DNA of 64,000 bases, taken from NCBI GenBank assembly GCA_046348995.1, contig JAXMDB010000008.1, positions 1-64,000 on the forward strand. Direction: 5' to 3'. Below are positions 1 to 8,097 of the stretch, in pieces. Below the pieces are notes generated by a model. It was not told the origin of the DNA and did no database searches. It saw nothing but the letters and a program-made list of their open reading frames with translations. Both the position numbers and the translations under genes were made by a program. This DNA is from JANNSX01 sp046348995. GTDB lineage: Bacteria; Pseudomonadota; Alphaproteobacteria; Rhizobiales; Hyphomicrobiaceae. Position 1 is the stretch's first letter. Each line of letters begins with the position of its first letter.

Positions 1-294
1 GCCCAGAACCACACCGAAGCCGACGATGAGACCGCTCGCGATCAACAGGCCGGGGCTCGCCTCGCAGACGAGCACCGGCACCGTACCAGTGATGAAGCCG
101 TAGACGAGTGGCGCCGCGATCATGCCGGCGAGGAAAGCCGCGCGCCACGCCCAATCGCGGCCAGCGTGCGGCCAGGCGCCGAGGACGATGCCGGTGATCC
201 CCGCGATACGGCCTAGCAGGAGCATCAACAGGACGCTGGCACTGCCGATCAACAGGCCGCCGGTGAGCGCTGATCCAGGTGTGAAATCGGCCAT
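1..294 (-). CDS. YeeE/YedE family membrane protein (3' part beyond window)
   Basis: Only the first 98 codons are visible; the rest lies before base 1. The reading frame starts MADFTPGSALTGG and continues as two or three hydrophobic segments with the run LLIGSASVLLMLLLGRIAGI, which matches the N-terminus of the YeeE/YedE (DUF395) family of membrane proteins linked to thiosulfate or sulfur-compound transport. In many proteobacteria the family comes as two small adjacent genes; whether a partner follows cannot be seen. The start is the ATG whose complement ends at 294. Family assignment is from recognised sequence character; the substrate is not shown. Confidence 0.7.
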   Translation of the reverse strand, partial: MADFTPGSALTGGLLIGSASVLLMLLLGRIAGITGIVLGAWPHAGRDWAWRAAFLAGMIAAPLVYGFITGTVPVLVCEASPGLLIASGLIVGFGVVLG

Positions 295-370
295 CCGCGC
301 AAGAGCTCCTCGATTGCGGACCGAAGATACCGTTTCGGCGCCCGAAACCCAACCACCCCTGACTATGCCG

Positions 371-1357
371 TCAGAGCCAGCCGCGGAAGCGGAACCAGAC
401 CCATGGGAGCACGGCCGCGAGCACCATCAGGCCGATCGCCATCGGGTAGCCCAGCACCCAATCGAGCTCGGGCATGTGTTTGAAATTCATGCCGTAGATC
501 GAGGCGATGAGCGTCGGCGGCATGAACACGACGGCCATCACCGAGAAGAATTTGATGATGGCGTTCTGCTCGATCGAGATCATCCCGAGCACGGCGTCGA
601 GCAGAAAGGTGATCTGGTTGCCGACTGAGGTCAGGTGATCGGAGAGCGAGGCGACGTCGCGCTGTGCCGTCTTGATGCGGGCCCGGATCGAGCGCTCGTC
701 CTTGGCGTTCGCCGATTGCGTCAGATGGGCGAGGTAGGTCAGCAGGCGGTTGAGCGACAGCATCGCCTCCCGAGCGCGCGAGGCGATGTCGCCCTCGCGG
801 CCGATGCCGTGGAGGATCTCGTCGAACCGCCGGGACGAGCGCGTCGCCTTCCCGCGCGGATCCTGTGCGAACACTTGATGCGAGAGGCGGTCGGTCTCGG
901 TCTGGATGCGCTCGATCGCATCGGCATGGCGATCGATGATGATCTCGAGCAGGCCGACGAGAGTGGCGGTGGCGCTCGTGCAATCGATCTGCGCCCGCAT
1001 GGCGCGGCTCGCGAACATCTGGAAGGAATAGGGCTCGGCGTAGCGCACCGTGACGAGCCGGCTCCCCGCCAGGATGAAGGTCACCGTCGTCGAGACCGGG
1101 CGGGGCGCATCGATCTGGATCAGCAGCGTCGCCGTCATGAAATGCGCGCCGTCCTCCTGGTAGAGCCGGCTCGACGCCTCGATCTCCTGCAACTCCTCGC
1201 GCGTCGGGATGTCGATGCCGAGCGTCTTCTCGACCAGCTTTTCTTCCTCGGACGTCGGATTGAGAAGATCGAGCCAGACGGTCGCATCCGTCGCAGCCGC
1301 ATCGGCGGCCTCCCGCCGTTGCAGCCCGACACCGCTGCGGTCGTAGGCGACTAGCAT
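371..1357 (-). CDS. corA: CorA-like magnesium/divalent cation transporter
   Basis: A 328-residue protein with the hallmarks of CorA (2-TM-GxN family): a long soluble, charged N-terminal part (about residues 1-260) and two C-terminal membrane helices, the first followed by the signature Tyr-Gly-Met-Asn (YGMNFKHMPE) loop that forms the pore entrance. CorA pentamers conduct Mg2+, and in some members Co2+ or Ni2+, through the inner membrane. The length is typical. The ATG is preceded by a GGGGGA ribosome site 8 bases upstream. The gene stands alone between the YeeE-like gene and the divergent YqhA-like gene. Ion preference cannot be read from the sequence. Confidence 0.9.
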   Translation of the reverse strand: MLVAYDRSGVGLQRREAADAAATDATVWLDLLNPTSEEEKLVEKTLGIDIPTREELQEIEASSRLYQEDGAHFMTATLLIQIDAPRPVSTTVTFILAGSRLVTVRYAEPYSFQMFASRAMRAQIDCTSATATLVGLLEIIIDRHADAIERIQTETDRLSHQVFAQDPRGKATRSSRRFDEILHGIGREGDIASRAREAMLSLNRLLTYLAHLTQSANAKDERSIRARIKTAQRDVASLSDHLTSVGNQITFLLDAVLGMISIEQNAIIKFFSVMAVVFMPPTLIASIYGMNFKHMPELDWVLGYPMAIGLMVLAAVLPWVWFRFRGWL

Positions 1358-1538
1358 GCAGGCTTCCCCCGGCTTCGTGACGCGCGGGCACTATGGGGAG
1401 CCGATCCGGCGTTTGCAACCACTCTCGCGCGGCGAGGGAGGGGGCAAAAATGCCGAGTATTTTCAATCGCCTCGGTCCAGGCTAGAGAAGTGACCTCGGC
1501 AACGGCGACGATTCGTGACCACTCAGTGGAGCAGACGC

Positions 1539-2129
1539 ATGAGCACCGGCGGCGACAACGATGGCAACGACCTCGGACGGATGAAGCATCTCGAGCGATT
1601 GATCGAGCAGACCATCCTGGCGAGCCGCTGGATTCTCGTCGTCTTCTACATCGTGCTGGCGGCGGCCTTGGGCCTCTATGCCCTGGCGTTCGTCGCCGAG
1701 TTCCTGCACCTCGTGCAGGTGATCTTCACGCTGGGTGAGGACGAGATCATTCTCGCCATGTTGGGATTGATCGACGCCTCGTTGGTCGCGAGCCTGATCG
1801 TGATGGTGATGATCTCGGGCTACGAGAACTTCGTCAGTCGCTTCGACGAGGCGAACACCGAGCTGTCGTGGCTCGGCAAGCTCGATGCGGGATCGCTCAA
1901 GATCAAAGTCGCGTCGGCGATCGTCGCGATCTCCTCGATCCACCTCCTGCAGATCTTCCTGAACAGCAGCAAATACACGAACGACAAGATCATGTGGTCG
2001 ATGCTGCTGCACATGACCTTCATCGCCTCGGCGGTATTCCTCGGCATTCTCGACCGGATGATGCAGCACTCTCCCAAGCACGGACCGAAAAGCGATGCTT
2101 CGAAGGTTCACGGTTCAGGCAAGCCGTGA
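1539..2129 (+). CDS. YqhA / UPF0114 family membrane protein
   Basis: A protein of about 196 residues with three to four hydrophobic helices. The segment ASRWILVVFYIVLAAALGLY near the N-terminus and the later motif GLIDASLVASLIVMVMISGYENFVSR are typical of the UPF0114 (YqhA) family, whose function is not established. The run SSIHLLQIFLN and the last helix also fit. The start is placed at the ATG with a GGAG site 7 bases upstream; an in-frame GTG lies 24 bases earlier. It diverges from corA with about 180 bases between starts, so the two may share a regulatory region. Confidence 0.85.
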   Translation: MSTGGDNDGNDLGRMKHLERLIEQTILASRWILVVFYIVLAAALGLYALAFVAEFLHLVQVIFTLGEDEIILAMLGLIDASLVASLIVMVMISGYENFVSRFDEANTELSWLGKLDAGSLKIKVASAIVAISSIHLLQIFLNSSKYTNDKIMWSMLLHMTFIASAVFLGILDRMMQHSPKHGPKSDASKVHGSGKP

Positions 2130-2201
2130 TCTTGGGCTTCGATTTTTCCTCTTCACAGCCGCCGCGAACCATGAGACGCTAAGAACAGGTTCAACAACAG
2201 G

Positions 2202-2214
2202 AAGGAGGTGATCC
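2202..2214 (+). promoter_or_regulatory. Extended Shine-Dalgarno sequence, 13-nt complement of the 16S rRNA 3' end
   Basis: The run AAGGAGGTGATCC is the full complement of the conserved 3' end of bacterial 16S rRNA (GGATCACCTCCTT). It sits directly before the ATG of a 24-codon ORF at 2216. Other genes in this window show 4 to 7 matching bases, so this site is exceptional. The one-base gap between the extended match and the ATG leaves the AGGAGG core about 6 bases from the start codon, a normal spacing. Confidence 0.7.
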
Positions 2215-2215
2215 A

Positions 2216-2290
2216 ATGTCGAGTGGGATCAACGCGCTATCGCAGGCTTCGCGCGCATCGACGTTGGGGCAATCTCCAGCGCTCTCCTGA
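2216..2290 (+). CDS. Small ORF, 24 codons, behind an extended Shine-Dalgarno
   Basis: The ORF encodes MSSGINALSQASRASTLGQS followed by four residues and TGA. It is Ser/Ala rich, has no membrane segment and matches no family I recognise. The case for translation is the complete anti-16S Shine-Dalgarno just upstream. It is followed by two hairpins (2300-2330 and 2361-2386), the second ending in TTTT, so a transcript of roughly 200 bases would be a self-contained unit. It could be a translated small protein, a dual-function small RNA, or a ribosome-binding decoy. No homology can be claimed. Confidence 0.5.
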   Translation: MSSGINALSQASRASTLGQSPALS

Positions 2291-2299
2291 CGCGCGTCT

Positions 2300-2330
2300 A
2301 GAGACCTTCGCCGGCTCGGCCGGGGTCTCT
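2300..2330 (+). other. Stem-loop after the 24-codon ORF
   Basis: AGAGACC at 2300-2306 pairs perfectly with GGTCTCT at 2324-2330; the loop between them contains further GC-rich pairing (CCGGC and GCCGG). There is no T-run, so it is not by itself a terminator. It lies between the small ORF and the terminator at 2361-2390. Confidence 0.5.
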
Positions 2331-2360
2331 GGAAAGCTGCGATCTGCGATGTCTCACGAA

Positions 2361-2390
2361 GGGGTCGCGCTTAACGGCGCGGCCCCTTTT
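2361..2390 (+). terminator. Rho-independent terminator
   Basis: GGGGTCGCGC (2361-2370) pairs with GCGCGGCCCC (2377-2386) with one G-U pair, a six-base loop and TTTT directly after. It ends the short transcript carrying the 24-codon ORF. The stop codon of the convergent cyclopropane synthase gene is only 10 bases away, so the same stem may also help end that transcript, though the T-run favours the plus strand. Confidence 0.7.
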
Positions 2391-2399
2391 CGTTTCGCC

Positions 2400-3713
2400 T
2401 CAGCGGTAGAGATCGGCCCTCGTCGGCGGCAATGTCGAGGGCCGCTTGGCCGTCCTGCTTGCCAGCGTCTGAAAAATGCGCAGCGTGCCACGCGAGAACG
2501 CGAGCGACACGCCGGCGAGATACGCGACCCAAATGCGATAGGTCTCCGGGCCGACGAGCGCTTCGGCTTCCGCGCGCCGCGCCGTCAACCGCTCACACCA
2601 GAGCTTCGTCGTCTGCGCGTAGTGGCGACGCCAGGCTTCCACGTCGTGCACCTCGAAGCCGGCCTGCTCCATGGCGGTCACCGTATGGCCGATGTCGTCG
2701 AGAGCGCCACCGGGGAAAATGTATTTGAGCACGGCCTTCTGCTCCGGCCGGGCGCCGAAGCGCCGTCCGTCCGGGCTCGCGCGATGCGATATCGCGTGGT
2801 TGAGGAAGAGCCCGTCGGGAGCGAGCACGCGGCGCACCGCTGTCATGTACTTCGGGATGTTTTCCAGACCGATGTGCTCGTACATGCCGATCGAGGCGAT
2901 CTTGTCGTAGGTGCCGTCGAGGTCCGCGTAGTCGCGGATCTCCACCGTCACGCGATCGGCGAGGCCCGCCGCCGCGATCCGCTCCTTGGCGATGGCGAGC
3001 TGCGCCTCCGACAATGTGATGCCGTGGCCCCGCACGCCGTGATGCTTCGCCGCGTGGAGAAGGAGCCCACCCCATCCCGAGCCGATGTCGAGGAAGCGCT
3101 CGCCCGGTTGCAAGCGTAGCTTGCGGCAGATCATTTCGAGCTTGTCGTGCTGGGCCTGGTCGATGCCGTTCGACCACTCCGTGAAGTAGGCGCAGGAGTA
3201 GATCATCTCCTCGTCCAGGAACAGCCGGTAGAAGTCGTTGCCGACATCGTAGTGGAAGCGGATGAAGTCGCGATTGGCGACTTGCGCGCGGCCATGTCCC
3301 GCCGAATCGCCGGCAAAGGCGCGCGACCGCCCCGGGGCGTCAGGCTTGACCCAGAGGAACGGGAGCAGCTTGCGGGCAACTTTCCACCGCGGGAGCGACT
3401 TCAGACGCTTTCCAGCCCCGTCCCCTGCGAGACTTTCGCCGAGATCGATCAGCGTACCGCCCTCGAGACCGACCTCGCCGTGCGCGTAGTGCCGGATCAG
3501 GCGGTCGAGGCTCGGCCGCTTGATCAGCGAGGCAAGCACACCTGGCGAGGCGATGGTGATGACGAGCGGTCGCGACGGCGTGGCCGTCAGCGGGATCTCG
3601 CTACCGTCCCAGAGGCGCACCCGAGCATCGATGTCGAGATGGCGCGCGATCTCGCCGATAGCTTCGCGGGCAGCGGCGGTGAGACGTCCGTCTCGATCTC
3701 GGGATGAGCTCAT
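2400..3713 (-). CDS. cfa: Cyclopropane-fatty-acyl-phospholipid synthase
   Basis: A SAM-dependent methyltransferase of about 437 residues that adds a methylene bridge across unsaturated acyl chains of membrane phospholipids. Visible features are the N-terminal lipid-binding part, then FIRFHYDVGNDFYRLFLD and MIYSCAYF, typical of CFA synthases, the SAM-binding glycine motif LDIGSGWGG, and GMYEHIG with the conserved Glu of the bicarbonate site. The length fits the longer alphaproteobacterial CFA/SAM methyltransferase group. The start used is the ATG; an in-frame GTG lies 15 bases upstream and neither has a strong ribosome site. It is convergent with the small-ORF transcript. Confidence 0.92.
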   Translation of the reverse strand: MSSSRDRDGRLTAAAREAIGEIARHLDIDARVRLWDGSEIPLTATPSRPLVITIASPGVLASLIKRPSLDRLIRHYAHGEVGLEGGTLIDLGESLAGDGAGKRLKSLPRWKVARKLLPFLWVKPDAPGRSRAFAGDSAGHGRAQVANRDFIRFHYDVGNDFYRLFLDEEMIYSCAYFTEWSNGIDQAQHDKLEMICRKLRLQPGERFLDIGSGWGGLLLHAAKHHGVRGHGITLSEAQLAIAKERIAAAGLADRVTVEIRDYADLDGTYDKIASIGMYEHIGLENIPKYMTAVRRVLAPDGLFLNHAISHRASPDGRRFGARPEQKAVLKYIFPGGALDDIGHTVTAMEQAGFEVHDVEAWRRHYAQTTKLWCERLTARRAEAEALVGPETYRIWVAYLAGVSLAFSRGTLRIFQTLASRTAKRPSTLPPTRADLYR

Positions 3714-3818
3714 GGTGCCATCAAGCACAGGCGCATCGGGCGAACAATGGGCAGTCCGGCGTTTCCATCACATGTCGCGGGCGCTAGGGTGGCCCGACGC
3801 TACAGGAGACCAAAACTC

Positions 3819-4367
3819 ATGGACAATCGTTGGATCGGCGAGGTGCTGCGCTTCTGGTTCGTCGAGCGGGCGCCCAAGGATTGGTTCGAGAAATCCTGGG
3901 TCGTCGATCTCATGATCCGCGACCGGTTTCGCGGACTGCACGCACGCCTCGCCCAGCAGGTTCCACCCGACGTCCTCGAGACGGCCGACGGCGCACTTGC
4001 CGCCATCGTGGTGCTCGATCAGTTCTCGCGCAATCTGTATCGCGGCGACGCCAGAGCATTTGCTCAAGACGCGCAGGCGCTCGGGATCGCCAAGCTCACC
4101 ATCGACCGGGGGTTCGATCGGAAGTGGCACCCTGAGAAGCGCCAGTTCGCCTATCTGCCGTTCGAGCATAGCGAGGACCCTGCGGTGCAGGAGCGCTCGA
4201 TGCATCTGTTCGGCGAGCTCGGCGTGCCCGAAAACCTGCACTACGCCTGGCTGCACAAGATCATCATCGACCGGTTCGGCCGCTTTCCGCATCGTAACGC
4301 CGCGCTCGGGCGCGCCTCGACACCCGAGGAAATAGCCTTTCTCACCGGCCCCAACAGCTCGTTCTGA
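3819..4367 (+). CDS. DUF924 family protein
   Basis: A soluble protein of 182 residues. It begins with the family-typical pattern VLRFWFVERAPKDWFEKS, followed by FRGLHARL, VVLDQFSRNLYRGD and the late FGRFPHRNAALGR. These are the conserved blocks of DUF924, a helical TPR-like family of unknown biochemical role that is common in proteobacteria. The ATG at 3819 has a CAGGAGA site about 9 bases upstream, which favours it over an in-frame GTG-type start 72 bases earlier. It diverges from cfa. Confidence 0.88.
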   Translation: MDNRWIGEVLRFWFVERAPKDWFEKSWVVDLMIRDRFRGLHARLAQQVPPDVLETADGALAAIVVLDQFSRNLYRGDARAFAQDAQALGIAKLTIDRGFDRKWHPEKRQFAYLPFEHSEDPAVQERSMHLFGELGVPENLHYAWLHKIIIDRFGRFPHRNAALGRASTPEEIAFLTGPNSSF

Positions 4368-4451
4368 CCCCTGTCACCGGCGGAACTGTCAAACGGCTCC
4401 GCTCTTCCTATATCGCGTTCAGATCGAACTCCTTTCGAGAAGGATTGCGTC

Positions 4452-4775
4452 ATGAGCACAGTCAGAACGATGATCGTCGCGAGCTTGGCTATGGCCTCGC
4501 TACAGGCCCTTGCAGGCTCTCCCGCACAAGCCAAAATCCGCTGCGACGGTCCTTACCAAATCGTCGGTGGGTCGTCGCTGCCGACCCCCTATTGCGAGGA
4601 CAACTATCTCGCTGCCGTCGCCCGCGGCTATGGCATCGGCGTCTCGGGCGCCGCCATCCGGCACAACTTCAACACCAAGCAGCATGTCTGTTATCAGATC
4701 GGCCACGACATCCGCGTCGCCAGCATCTGCTCGGGCATGCGGCCGGAAGATCGTTCGAAGCTGCTGGTGCCCTGA
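4452..4775 (+). CDS. Small secreted protein, four cysteines, unknown function
   Basis: A 107-residue protein with a clear signal peptide (charged start, hydrophobic stretch MIVASLAMASLQALAG, cleavage likely after PAQA at about residue 27). The mature part starts KIRCDGPYQIV and holds four cysteines (RCDGP, YCEDN, HVCYQ, SICSG), suggesting two disulfides in the periplasm. I recognise it only as a conserved-looking alphaproteobacterial hypothetical. AAGGA lies 5-9 bases before the ATG. It stands alone between the DUF924 gene and the convergent LysR gene. Confidence 0.7.
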   Translation: MSTVRTMIVASLAMASLQALAGSPAQAKIRCDGPYQIVGGSSLPTPYCEDNYLAAVARGYGIGVSGAAIRHNFNTKQHVCYQIGHDIRVASICSGMRPEDRSKLLVP

Positions 4776-4818
4776 AACTCCCGGCCGGGAGGAGCGGCGT
4801 GGCGGGGCTCCCGACCCC

Positions 4819-5691
4819 TCACGCCGCTCGCTTGAACCGCAACTCGAACTCGTTGCGAATTCTTTCGGCGAGCGCGTCGGCGATCGCATTCTGCCCGATG
4901 CGACGCGCGTGCAGATTGATGTAGAACACGGGCAACGCCGGAAGCGCCTCGGTGGCCCGGATGATCTCGAGCTGGTCGGGCACCACGGAAGCCAACATCG
5001 GCGCGATCGCCATATCGGCCTCGAGCATCGCCTGCATCGGCGCCGTATCGCCGACCTGACACATCAGATGCCATGAGCGGCCGGCGTGGCGAAGCGCGTC
5101 GAGCGCGTGTGTCCGGAAGGCGCAGGTGTCGTCGCCGAGCGAAACGGGAAGCGGGTTTCGTCGCCAGGCCGTGCCGCCCCGCGCGCCCGTCCAAACCAGC
5201 TGATCGGACTTCAGCATATCGGCGCCGGCCAGTGGCTTGGGCTCGGTGGTGAGCGTCAAGTCGATCTCGCCGCGCTGCATGAAGTCGAGCAGCTTCGGCG
5301 TCGTCGAGGCGTAGAGCGACACCCGCACACGGCAGTGCGCCTGCTGGAAGGCGCGCAGGATCGGCGGCATGTAGATGCCGACGAGATCGTGCGGCACGCC
5401 TAAGCGCACCTCACCGTCGAATTCGGGACGGGTCATCGTCGCGAAGACCTGGTCGTTGAGCGCGATGAGTTGCTGGGCCGGCGCAATCAGCCGCTCACCC
5501 GCCGACGTCAACCGGAGCTGCTTCACCGAGCGGTCGATGAGCTCGGCCTGCATCAGCTCCTCGAGCCGCTTGATCTGCTGGCTGATGGCCGCCTGGGTGA
5601 GGTTCAATACCCGTCCCGCCGAGGTCATGCCCCCCGTTTCGGAGACGGTCACGAAGGCCCTAAGCAGGGCAATGTCGATATCGCGCTTCAT
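4819..5691 (-). CDS. LysR family transcriptional regulator
   Basis: A 290-residue regulator with the standard LysR layout: N-terminal helix-turn-helix (LLRAFVTVSETGGMTSAGRV then LTQAAISQQIKRLE, about residues 7-45) and a C-terminal periplasmic-binding-like effector domain from about residue 90. The ATG at 5691 is used; a TTG two codons earlier is possible. It is divergent from the DUF1127 gene with about 108 bases between starts, the usual arrangement for a LysR regulator and a target, so control of the DUF1127 gene is a reasonable inference. The inducer is unknown. Confidence 0.93.
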   Translation of the reverse strand: MKRDIDIALLRAFVTVSETGGMTSAGRVLNLTQAAISQQIKRLEELMQAELIDRSVKQLRLTSAGERLIAPAQQLIALNDQVFATMTRPEFDGEVRLGVPHDLVGIYMPPILRAFQQAHCRVRVSLYASTTPKLLDFMQRGEIDLTLTTEPKPLAGADMLKSDQLVWTGARGGTAWRRNPLPVSLGDDTCAFRTHALDALRHAGRSWHLMCQVGDTAPMQAMLEADMAIAPMLASVVPDQLEIIRATEALPALPVFYINLHARRIGQNAIADALAERIRNEFELRFKRAA

Positions 5692-5799
5692 AGCCAATAT
5701 ATAACGTGACGTGATGCTGACGACAAGGACTATTCGTTTCCATTATCGTCCGACGCGTCCCATGTTCCCTCCAACGAAGCCCCTTGGAGGAGAGATCTC

Positions 5800-6039
5800 A
5801 TGAGCACATGCGAAGACTGCGGCCCCGGCGTCATCCCGTCCGAGCGTACGTCGTTCAGCCTCGGCGGGCTTGCTCACTTGGCAGCCGGCCTGCTCGAGCG
5901 GCTCCGCGAAATGCGGCGCGTCGCCTACCAGCGGCGGGATTTGCGCGACCTCGACGACCGGACGCTTCGCGATATCGGCGTGTCGCGCATCGATGTTCAG
6001 CGCGAGGCCGGCCGTCATTTCTGGGATATCGATATCTGA
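5800..6039 (+). CDS. DUF1127 domain small protein
   Basis: A 79-residue protein whose C-terminal half RRDLRDLDDRTLRDIGVSR is the signature of DUF1127 (YjiS-like), a short arginine-rich family abundant in alphaproteobacteria. Members have been tied to phosphate and carbon metabolism and to RNA maturation, but no function can be assigned here. The N-terminal 30 residues carry a CxxC pair (CEDC) not usual for the shortest members. GGAGGAGAG lies just ahead of the ATG. It is convergent with the histidine kinase gene and divergent from the LysR gene. Confidence 0.85.
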   Translation: MSTCEDCGPGVIPSERTSFSLGGLAHLAAGLLERLREMRRVAYQRRDLRDLDDRTLRDIGVSRIDVQREAGRHFWDIDI

Positions 6040-6048
6040 CGCCGGATA

Positions 6049-7848
6049 TTAAGCCGCTGCCGAGGGTTGGCCGAGCTCCGTGTCGGCCCTCGGCAGGAGC
6101 CGGTCCGCCGGCAGCCGGAGCCGCGCCGTCGTACCGGCGCCGACCGTGCTTTCCAGAATGAACGATCCGCCGTGAAGCTCCATGAGCTTCTTGACGATGG
6201 GCAATCCGAGACCGCTTCCCTCGACGTTCCGGTTGGCCTCCCCGCCCACCCGGACGAAAGGCTCCATCACCTTGTCGAGGTACTCGGCCGGAATGCCCGG
6301 ACCATCGTCGGCAACCGTGATCTCGAGGCCATGCAGCCGTGAACGCTTGGCGCTGATCTCGACCGATCCGCCCTCACGCCCGTAGCGAACGGCGTTCGAG
6401 ACGAGATTGAGGACGATCTGGAACAGCGCGCGCTCGTCAGCCAAGACGTCGGGGAGGTCGCCGTCGAGCGCAATCGAGAGCTTGGTCTTGCGCGCCTGTG
6501 CGGCGGGATCGAGGAAGCGGACGCAACGCGCCAGAACCTCCTCGATCGCCGTCGGCGCATCCTGCAACTGATACTGGCCGGCCTCGATCCGCGAGAGGTC
6601 GAGCAAGGAGTTGATGAGACTCAAGAGATGGCGCCCTGCCGCGCAGATGTCCTCGGCGTGCCCGAGCTGGCGCTGCGGCAAGTTCATGCGGCGGCACTCG
6701 TTGAGCAGCACCTCGGAGAAGCCGATGATGGCATTGAGCGGCGTGCGGATCTCGTGCGTGACGTTGCGCAGGAACTCGGTCTTCGAGCGGTTGGCGCGGT
6801 CGGACGTATCGCGGGCGACCGCCTCCTCCGCCCGAGCCTTGGCAACACTCTCCGCCATGCCGTTGAAAGCCTGCCTGAGCTCGATCAGCTCGGTTGGCGC
6901 AAACCAGCTCAGGGACTCGATCCGGACCTCGGTCTCCCCCTTTTGCATCCGTTGGGCGGCACGGCTCAAAGCCATCAGAGGCCCGACGATCGGCGCCGCG
7001 ATGAGCGAGCCGACAAGCGCCGCCACGAGGATCACCAGGATGGCGATGGCGAACGAGGTTTGCGTGTCCCCCACGCCGACCTCGGCTGACGGCTCGCTCA
7101 CGATTACGCCCCAACCCGCCCCGTTCACCGGCACCGCGGCCGCGATCATCGAACTCCCGAGCTCGGCCAGATCCGCCTCGCTGACGCCTTGAATGCCCAT
7201 GCTGAGACCGCGCACCACCGGCAGAGACGAGAGGTCCTTGGCTTGCAGCTCCCAATGCCGAAGCGGGCTCGCAATAACGCGGCCGGCCGCGTCGACGATG
7301 CTGACGACGATCTCCCGATTGGCGTTCACACGCTGGGCGAGGTTGGTGATGTGCTCCGTCGAGACACTCGCGACGATGAGCCGGTTGTTGCGGCTTCGCA
7401 CGAAGAACAGCTCTGGCCTGCTGCTGACGCTCGCACGCACACGCCCGAGCGGGGTCCCGAGCTTGAGCTCGGCCCTCAGTGCCGAGAGCCTGACCGTGTC
7501 GTAAACCGGCGGCACGAGATCCGCGTGGTCGCCGAGCTTGCGGAGAACGCGGCCCGTCTCGTCGACCCAGGCGATGTAGTCGAAGCCCGCTTCAGACGCC
7601 AGTTGCGCGTCGCCAAAGCTTGCCGGACTGTCGCTGTCGGATACGGCGTCGTCGAAAATGGCGGTGAGCTCGTCGTGATAGAATTCCAGCGACGCGCTCA
7701 ACGAGCGGGCAATGAGGAGATCGCGCTCGCCGGCATCGGCCAGCCGCTCGTCCATCGCGGTCGAGTAGGGCCATGCCCAGAACACGATCAGGGGCAATGC
7801 GACCACGGCCGCAAATGCCACGAGTGATGTGTTCTTCAACGACAACAT
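6049..7848 (-). CDS. Membrane sensor histidine kinase
   Basis: A 599-residue kinase. Order: N-terminal membrane helix (about 8-28), a periplasmic sensing region to about 262 that looks like a double-Cache/PAS type fold (YIAWVDETGRVLRK, VVSIVDAAGRVIASP), a second helix (about 264-288), a HAMP linker (IVGPLMALSRAAQRM), a HisKA domain with the phosphoacceptor His365 in VTHEIRTPLNAIIGFSEVL, and a HATPase domain with N (LNLVSNAVRYG), G1 (DDGPGIP) and G2 (GSGLGLPIVKKL) boxes. No response regulator is adjacent, so it is an orphan in this window. The stimulus is unknown, though the extracellular fold usually binds small ligands. Confidence 0.92.
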   Translation of the reverse strand: MLSLKNTSLVAFAAVVALPLIVFWAWPYSTAMDERLADAGERDLLIARSLSASLEFYHDELTAIFDDAVSDSDSPASFGDAQLASEAGFDYIAWVDETGRVLRKLGDHADLVPPVYDTVRLSALRAELKLGTPLGRVRASVSSRPELFFVRSRNNRLIVASVSTEHITNLAQRVNANREIVVSIVDAAGRVIASPLRHWELQAKDLSSLPVVRGLSMGIQGVSEADLAELGSSMIAAAVPVNGAGWGVIVSEPSAEVGVGDTQTSFAIAILVILVAALVGSLIAAPIVGPLMALSRAAQRMQKGETEVRIESLSWFAPTELIELRQAFNGMAESVAKARAEEAVARDTSDRANRSKTEFLRNVTHEIRTPLNAIIGFSEVLLNECRRMNLPQRQLGHAEDICAAGRHLLSLINSLLDLSRIEAGQYQLQDAPTAIEEVLARCVRFLDPAAQARKTKLSIALDGDLPDVLADERALFQIVLNLVSNAVRYGREGGSVEISAKRSRLHGLEITVADDGPGIPAEYLDKVMEPFVRVGGEANRNVEGSGLGLPIVKKLMELHGGSFILESTVGAGTTARLRLPADRLLPRADTELGQPSAAA

Positions 7849-8097
7849 GAACGCTCACTACCCGATCGGCCCGAGAGCCGCTTCCCCACCGGCCAATTTG
7901 CGTGGTTGCTGCCAAGGATTGATTAAGGCTCACGGGTCCTTGCGGGCGTGGCAAATCCAGCGTTAGCCCGCACGCGAAAAGGCAGGGAAAAATCGCGACA
8001 GTTTTTGCGTGAATTGACCGGACGGGCCCGAAGCTGCGTGCCATCGGATCAGGTTTGATGCTATTTCCTCCCCGAAAGTGTCTGCAGGAGGCATGCG

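Noticed and set aside
2208..3119. 303-codon frame on the plus strand starting at the small ORF region
   Set aside because: It runs in another frame through the antisense of cfa; only the 24-codon ORF at 2216 has a fitting ribosome site.
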